From: an uncultured Actinomycetes bacterium
GTDB taxonomy: Bacteria; Actinomycetota; Thermoleophilia; Solirubrobacterales; Thermoleophilaceae
Length of the DNA stretch: 9,498 nucleotides
Direction of reading: 5' to 3'
Assembly (NCBI GenBank): GCA_946481495.1
Contig: CAMLNW010000095.1
Location: 1 to 9,498, forward strand
In this document: in pieces, positions 5,796 through 9,498 of the stretch
Position numbering within the stretch: position 1 is the stretch's first letter
Layout of the letters: every line of letters begins with the position of its first letter
Program-made: the position numbers and the translations under genes
Notes under the pieces: model-generated
Told to the model about the DNA's origin: nothing
What the model saw: the letters and a program-made list of their open reading frames with translations, nothing else
Database searches by the model: none

Positions 5796-6839
5796 TTACT
5801 TGTAAACGTAGATCGTCTCGCCGATGTCGATCTGCGCGTCGATCTGGGCGGCGTTCGGTATCGGGACGCGGAGGCAGCCGTGGCTGGCCGGGTAGGCGGG
5901 AACGCTGACGTAGCCGTGGATCGCGTAGCCGCCGATGAAGTAGTTCGACTCGACCATCCCGTGCGAGTTGGTGCCCGGCTCCTTGCGGTAGAACTCGAAC
6001 CGGCCGAACACGGTCGGGGTGGAGGGTGCGCCCGACGACGAGTGGTAGACGCGCTTCGGCTTGCCGTTCTCCATCAGCGCGAGCACCTGCCGCGACCAGT
6101 CGAACTCGACGTGCTTGCGGCCGGGGCCGTCGTAGCGCGGCTTGAAGGCGCCCTCACCCATCAGGACCATCTTGAAGACGGTCGGGCTGGCGTAGCCGGT
6201 GCGCGCCTGGTTGTTGGTCTTGCGGAAGGCGAGCACGGCGCGCGATGTCGCGGCGTCGTAGTAGCCGGTGACCGGCACGGCGAAGCCGAGGTTGTAGAGG
6301 CCGCGCTGGAGCAGCAGGACGTCGGTGCCGCGCTTGCCCTCGCCGGCGCTCAGAACGACGGCCTTGAAACGCGCGGCGCGGGTGCGGAACGCGAGCTGTC
6401 CGTCGGTCACCGCGTGGTGGATCTGCGCCTTGTAGACGCCCTTGCGGCGCGGCTTGAAGTTGAACGAGACCTTGCCGGTCCCGCGCTTGCCGCGCTTGAC
6501 CTGGGTGCGCTGCTTGTCGACGACCTTGCCGGAGCGGCGCACCACGAGCACGGCGATCTGATCGGCGACGAAGGGCCGAACCGTCGCGTTGATCTCGATC
6601 CGGGCGCCGCGCGCCACGTAGCGCAGCTTGCTCGTCGCGATCCCGTCCTCGATCTCGAGCGTCGCCTTGCCCGCCTTCGGCTTGGGCGGGATCGCATCTG
6701 GCGGCGGAGGCGGCGCCGGGGTGGTGACGGTCGGGGCCTGACTCTCGTCCGCCGGCAGCGACATGGCGCTGGCCACAGCGGGAGCGGTCAGCGCCGCTCC
6801 GATGGCGACGACAGTGGCGATGGAGGCTGGGAGTCTCAT
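5796..6839 (-). CDS. Secreted L,D-transpeptidase (YkuD family) with PG-binding domain
   Basis: A 347-residue protein with a clear signal peptide (MRLPASIATVVAIGAALTAP then AVASA, probable cleavage after residue 25), then a Pro-rich linker (40-53). A beta-rich, Ig-like region follows at about 57-160, and a PG_binding_1 domain at about 168-228 (RGTDVLLLQRGLYNLGF, VTGYYDAATSRAVLAFRK). The C-terminal catalytic YkuD domain (about 240-347) has IHGY with H308 and SHGCLRV with the nucleophile C322 and R324. These enzymes form 3-3 cross-links in peptidoglycan or attach proteins to it. The start is the ATG at 6839, whose ATGA overlaps the stop of the CPBP protease gene by four bases; with no clear Shine-Dalgarno, translation is probably coupled. 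The signal peptide at this start supports the choice, and the longer open frame upstream is a shadow of the CPBP gene. It is the last gene of the minus-strand operon and converges on the M23 hydrolase gene. Confidence 0.93.
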   Translation of the reverse strand: MRLPASIATVVAIGAALTAPAVASAMSLPADESQAPTVTTPAPPPPPDAIPPKPKAGKATLEIEDGIATSKLRYVARGARIEINATVRPFVADQIAVLVVRRSGKVVDKQRTQVKRGKRGTGKVSFNFKPRRKGVYKAQIHHAVTDGQLAFRTRAARFKAVVLSAGEGKRGTDVLLLQRGLYNLGFAVPVTGYYDAATSRAVLAFRKTNNQARTGYASPTVFKMVLMGEGAFKPRYDGPGRKHVEFDWSRQVLALMENGKPKRVYHSSSGAPSTPTVFGRFEFYRKEPGTNSHGMVESNYFIGGYAIHGYVSVPAYPASHGCLRVPIPNAAQIDAQIDIGETIYVYK

Positions 6840-7732
6840 TGAAGAGGCAAAGATAGCTGCGCCTGGGGACCGACGCGAGACGCGGCCGGCGGCAACGGCG
6901 ACGGCCCGTCGGGCATCAGCCGCGGCACCACGACACACGCGACGAACATCAGCGGCCCCGCCACGACCGCGACCTTCCAGCCGTCGTCGACCTGTGCCGA
7001 GAAGGCGATCGTGTTGTTGAAGGCGTGCATGCCGACGACCGCCCAGAGCGATTTTGTCTTCTCGTAGACGAGGCAGAAGATGATGCCGAGGAAGGCGAGC
7101 GGCGGCAGGATCAGCAGTCCGTCGGCGCCGTCGAAGCCGAAGTGGATCAGGCCGAAGATCACACCGTCGACCAGCGCGGCGAGCACGATCGGATAGCGGG
7201 TGCGCAGCGCCCGGTAGAAGAAGCCGCGAAAGAAGAGCTCCTCGACGAACGGCGCGACGCAGATCACCATCGTTCCGGCGGCGATCATGCCGAGCGTCCC
7301 GCTGTTCGCGCCGAGGCTCTCGGTGACGTCCTGCTCGGCCTGCGGGTCGACGATCGCCGCGTAGGTCGCGGTCAGCACGTAGAAGGCGAGCATCCCTAGC
7401 GCCGCCCAGCCGATCGTCCGCCAGAGCGGCGACCGGCGCAATCCGAAGTGCCAGGGCCGCGGCGGCGCGATCGAGCGCGCGAGCACGAGTGCCACCCCGA
7501 CGAAGAAGGCGCCCTGGATCAAGGTCGCGACGACGGTGGTCGCGGGCGTGTCGTCGTCCGCGGCGTCGACACCGGCGATCGCGAGGATGAGGACGATCGC
7601 GATCGACGTGCAGACGAGCGCGGCGATGAAACCGACGAACGCGAACCACGGTGGCCAGTTCGGCTGCGGCTCGGCATCGACCGGCTCGCCGACCGCGAGC
7701 ACCGGGTCGACCGGCGGAGGGACCTGCTCCAT
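6836..7732 (-). CDS. CPBP family intramembrane metalloprotease (Abi/CAAX protease-like)
   Basis: A 298-residue integral membrane protein. After a Pro-rich N-terminus (1-28) there are about seven or eight hydrophobic segments (for example 29-53, 66-86, 106-127, 146-162, 181-199, 207-222 and 253-270). The CPBP motifs are all present: EELFFRG (E164, E165, R169), FGLIHF (H197) and HAFNN (H236, N240), the residues that form the glutamyl-type metal site in CAAX prenyl-protease relatives. Bacterial members act in bacteriocin immunity, signalling or membrane-protein turnover, and the substrate cannot be predicted here. The C-terminus (271-298) is Pro-rich and probably cytoplasmic. The gene starts with an ATG four bases after the HAD gene stop and overlaps the L,D-transpeptidase start by ATGA, so it is in the middle of one operon. 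No ribosome-binding site is obvious, which again suggests coupling. Confidence 0.92.
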   Translation of the reverse strand: MEQVPPPVDPVLAVGEPVDAEPQPNWPPWFAFVGFIAALVCTSIAIVLILAIAGVDAADDDTPATTVVATLIQGAFFVGVALVLARSIAPPRPWHFGLRRSPLWRTIGWAALGMLAFYVLTATYAAIVDPQAEQDVTESLGANSGTLGMIAAGTMVICVAPFVEELFFRGFFYRALRTRYPIVLAALVDGVIFGLIHFGFDGADGLLILPPLAFLGIIFCLVYEKTKSLWAVVGMHAFNNTIAFSAQVDDGWKVAVVAGPLMFVACVVVPRLMPDGPSPLPPAASRVGPQAQLSLPLQ

Positions 7733-7736
7733 ACGC

Positions 7737-8411
7737 TCAGACTATGGCGGACAGCTCGCCGAGCGAGCTCACCGTCTCGACGCCGGGTGGCGGATCGCCG
7801 ACGCGCTGGACGAGCACTGCGCGCAGCCCGGCGGCGCGCGCGCCGAGCACGTCGTTCTCGACCGAGTCGCCGACGAACAGCGCCTCGGCAGCGTCGCAGC
7901 CGGCCAGCCGCAGGCCGGCCTCGAAGACCGCCGGGGCCGGCTTCGCCTCGCCGACGACCGCCGACGAGGCCGCCCCGTCGATCAGCTCGCCGATCCCGGC
8001 ACGGTCGAGCCACTCCGGCAGCGAGCAGTCCCAGTTGCTGACGACGACCAGCCGCAGCCCGCGCTCTCGCAGCTCACGCAGCGCCGGCAGCACGTCGGGG
8101 AAGGTCTTGAACGCGAGCGCCTCGAGCATCGCGGCGCGGACGGTCGCGTGGTCGAGCTCCTCACGGCCGATCGCGTCGAGCATCGCCGTCGCGCAGTCGT
8201 CGCGCAACTGCTCCAGCCCGGCGAGATCGCCGCCGCGCATCTGGTTGGCGAGGTAGTAGCCGATCTCCGCGCCGAAGCCGCGACCGGCGGCCTCGATCCC
8301 GACGTCGATCCCAGACCGCTCCAGCAGCGCGGCGCGCAGTCGCGGCGCCGGATCATCGAGCTCGACCAGCGTGCCGAGCGCGTCGAGCAGGACGGCGCGC
8401 GTACGTGCCAT
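7737..8411 (-). CDS. HAD superfamily hydrolase, subfamily IA, with atypical motif I
   Basis: A 224-residue cytosolic-type protein with HAD motifs in order: VLLDALGTLVEL (nucleophile D10), VVVSNWD (S125), GEAKPAPAVF (K157) and FVGDSVENDVLGARAAGL (D182, D187). The helical cap lies at about 17-100. The second Asp of the usual DxDGT motif, needed as acid/base in most phosphatases, is L12. D-x-x-G-T-L forms occur in 2-haloacid dehalogenases (DAYGTL) and in the REG-2/HDHD3-like branch; the GDSVEND motif fits the latter better. Substrate unknown. The ATG at 8411 shares one base with the TGA of the upstream mannosyltransferase gene (TGATG), with a weak GGTGG ahead of it. The long frame continuing upstream to about 9074 is a shadow of that gene. 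The four-base gap to the CPBP gene places it inside the same operon. Confidence 0.9.
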   Translation of the reverse strand: MARTRAVLLDALGTLVELDDPAPRLRAALLERSGIDVGIEAAGRGFGAEIGYYLANQMRGGDLAGLEQLRDDCATAMLDAIGREELDHATVRAAMLEALAFKTFPDVLPALRELRERGLRLVVVSNWDCSLPEWLDRAGIGELIDGAASSAVVGEAKPAPAVFEAGLRLAGCDAAEALFVGDSVENDVLGARAAGLRAVLVQRVGDPPPGVETVSSLGELSAIV

Positions 8412-9498
8412 CAGGCCACCCACTGCCAGGTCGCGAACTGGGTCACGAAGAGACCGAGCACGATCGCCGAGGCGATCGCCACGCGGTCGGTCATCCGGCG
8501 CTCCTCGCAAACCAAACCGAGCCACATGAAGATCGGGAACAGCACCGCGACGAAGCGCGGCAGTGACATCAGCGGTTGCGCTGTGACTGGATACGAGAGC
8601 GGCAACATCAGCGCCGTGACGACGTAGAGGCCGTAGGCAAACGGCAGCCGTCGCAGCACTCCCACGGCGCCCACGAGCGCAAAGCAGAGAAAGCCGAACA
8701 ACGCGATGTTCTGTGCGGCGACGCGGAACGGGTCGCCGGCGGACTGCTCGAAGTAGGCGACGTCGCGGCTGCCCGACAGCAGTTGGCGCACACCGTCGTA
8801 GGCCGCGCCGGCGCCGTCCCAGGCGCCTACCAGCGGCCCGGCGAAGTCGCGGTTCCAGAACCCCTGGACGTGCGAGAACGACAGCGGATCGCCATAGGTC
8901 AGGCCGAGGTACGTCGCGTAGGCGACCAGACCGACCGGCGCGAGCGCGAGCCAGAGCACGTCGGGGCGGATCCGTCGACCGTGCTCCTTGTAGTAGATGA
9001 ACGCGAGTGGCAGAAGCAGCAGGATGCCCGCGCTGCGCGTGGCCGAGGCGCCAGCCGCCGCGACGCCGGCCCACGCCCAGCTGCCCGTCCGCGCCGCGTA
9101 AAAGGCGCCGACCGAGCAGAGCAGGAACAGGCTCTCCGAGTAAGGGGCGCCGAAGAAGAACGAGGCCGGGAAGACGCAGAGCAGCAGCAGCGTCGGCCAG
9201 GCCGCGCGGCGGCCGAGCTCGAAGGCCGTCAGCCGGTAGAGCAGCACCAGCGCCGCAAAGAAGGCGGCCAGCGACACCGCGTAGGCGGCGATCAGCACCG
9301 CACCCGCGCTGCCACCGCCGAGCTCGCCAAGGCCGCGGGCGAGCAGCGGGTAGAGCGGGAAGAAGGCGTGCCGCGGCGAGTCGGCGCCGTCGTAGCCCTG
9401 GTTGGCGATCGTCAGGTACCAGACGGCGTCCCAGTGCGCGAGCGGCTCGACGATCACGTCGCCGAAGCCACCGAGTGGCGACGTCACCGCCGGCAGGT
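8411..9498 (-). CDS. PIG-V-like mannosyltransferase, multi-pass membrane protein (N-terminus beyond the window)
   Basis: At least 361 residues are visible. The frame is still open at the right edge: codons before the GTG at 9487 read L-P-A without a stop, and family members usually carry a further membrane segment first, so the 5' end is probably outside. The HWDAVWYLTIANQGYD motif, close to the RWDSxWYLxIAxxGY of bacterial PIG-V/Gpi18-like enzymes (GT-C fold), follows about 20 residues into the visible part. FFPLYPLLAR, PYSESLFLL, ATRSAG and a chain of hydrophobic segments down to the C-terminus also fit. Such proteins use polyprenyl-linked sugars to glycosylate lipids or proteins on the outer face of the membrane. 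The acceptor is unknown and the mannose specificity comes only from the family name. The stop overlaps the HAD gene start by one base, so this gene leads, or is an upstream member of, the operon with the HAD, CPBP and L,D-transpeptidase genes. Confidence 0.85.
   Translation of the reverse strand, partial: LPAVTSPLGGFGDVIVEPLAHWDAVWYLTIANQGYDGADSPRHAFFPLYPLLARGLGELGGGSAGAVLIAAYAVSLAAFFAALVLLYRLTAFELGRRAAWPTLLLLCVFPASFFFGAPYSESLFLLCSVGAFYAARTGSWAWAGVAAAGASATRSAGILLLLPLAFIYYKEHGRRIRPDVLWLALAPVGLVAYATYLGLTYGDPLSFSHVQGFWNRDFAGPLVGAWDGAGAAYDGVRQLLSGSRDVAYFEQSAGDPFRVAAQNIALFGFLCFALVGAVGVLRRLPFAYGLYVVTALMLPLSYPVTAQPLMSLPRFVAVLFPIFMWLGLVCEERRMTDRVAIASAIVLGLFVTQFATWQWVA

Noticed and set aside
4941..6842. 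633-residue + strand frame running from inside the M23 gene across the L,D-transpeptidase gene
   Set aside because: It overlaps two genes with clear catalytic motifs, crosses the hairpin region, and its product is Arg-rich and unlike any protein.
8412..9074. N-terminal extension of the HAD hydrolase into the mannosyltransferase gene
   Set aside because: The extension is Arg-rich and out of frame with a clear membrane protein; the motif-I Asp ten residues from the ATG at 8411 is the normal HAD start.
1..9498. tRNA, rRNA, CRISPR array, insertion sequence or prophage genes
   Set aside because: I saw no regularly spaced repeats, transposase or integrase motifs, or tRNA-like cloverleaf; the window reads as ordinary chromosomal genes.

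Overview
The window is very GC-rich, gene-dense bacterial DNA with stop/start overlaps between genes and almost no intergenic space. Gene content points to a GC-rich actinobacterium, and a Thermoleophilia / Solirubrobacterales-type lineage is my best guess. The pointers are MEDS-domain sigma-factor regulators, a GC-rich c-di-AMP riboswitch before a cell-wall hydrolase, a PIG-V-like mannosyltransferase and an L,D-transpeptidase. The lineage is inferred; no rRNA or phylogenetic marker was compared.

Layout. (1) 2-163 (+): the last 53 codons of a gene, probably a TetR-type regulator, overlapping tail-to-tail with the next block. (2) 3796 down to 139 (-): a compact cluster reading pyrE, an orphan ATP-grasp enzyme, a MEDS-STAS protein and a MEDS-HATPase protein. 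The last two are joined by a TGATG stop/start overlap and look like an anti-sigma antagonist / anti-sigma factor pair, each with its own copy of the same sensor domain. (3) 3797-4077: a divergent intergenic region holding a well-conserved ydaO-class c-di-AMP riboswitch on the + strand. (4) 4078-5715 (+): a secreted or membrane-anchored M23 (LytM) peptidase with a peptidoglycan-binding domain and a long Pro/Ala/Thr-rich tail. (5) 5728-5791: two strong hairpins between converging genes. (6) 9498 down to 5796 (-): a tightly packed four-gene operon encoding a PIG-V-like mannosyltransferase (5' end beyond the window), a HAD hydrolase with an atypical motif I, a CPBP intramembrane protease and a secreted YkuD L,D-transpeptidase.

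How they work together. The centre-right half is an envelope neighbourhood: a wall hydrolase under predicted c-di-AMP control faces a wall cross-linking enzyme that is co-transcribed with a membrane protease and a membrane glycosyltransferase. The left half joins pyrimidine salvage/synthesis (pyrE) to a partner-switching-like regulatory pair. The most unusual point there is that the STAS domain has Val-Ala where the phosphorylatable Ser pair normally sits, while the neighbouring HATPase keeps its ATP-binding and N-box residues. The usual phosphorylation switch may therefore be replaced by MEDS sensing. No sigma factor lies in the window, so the target is unknown.
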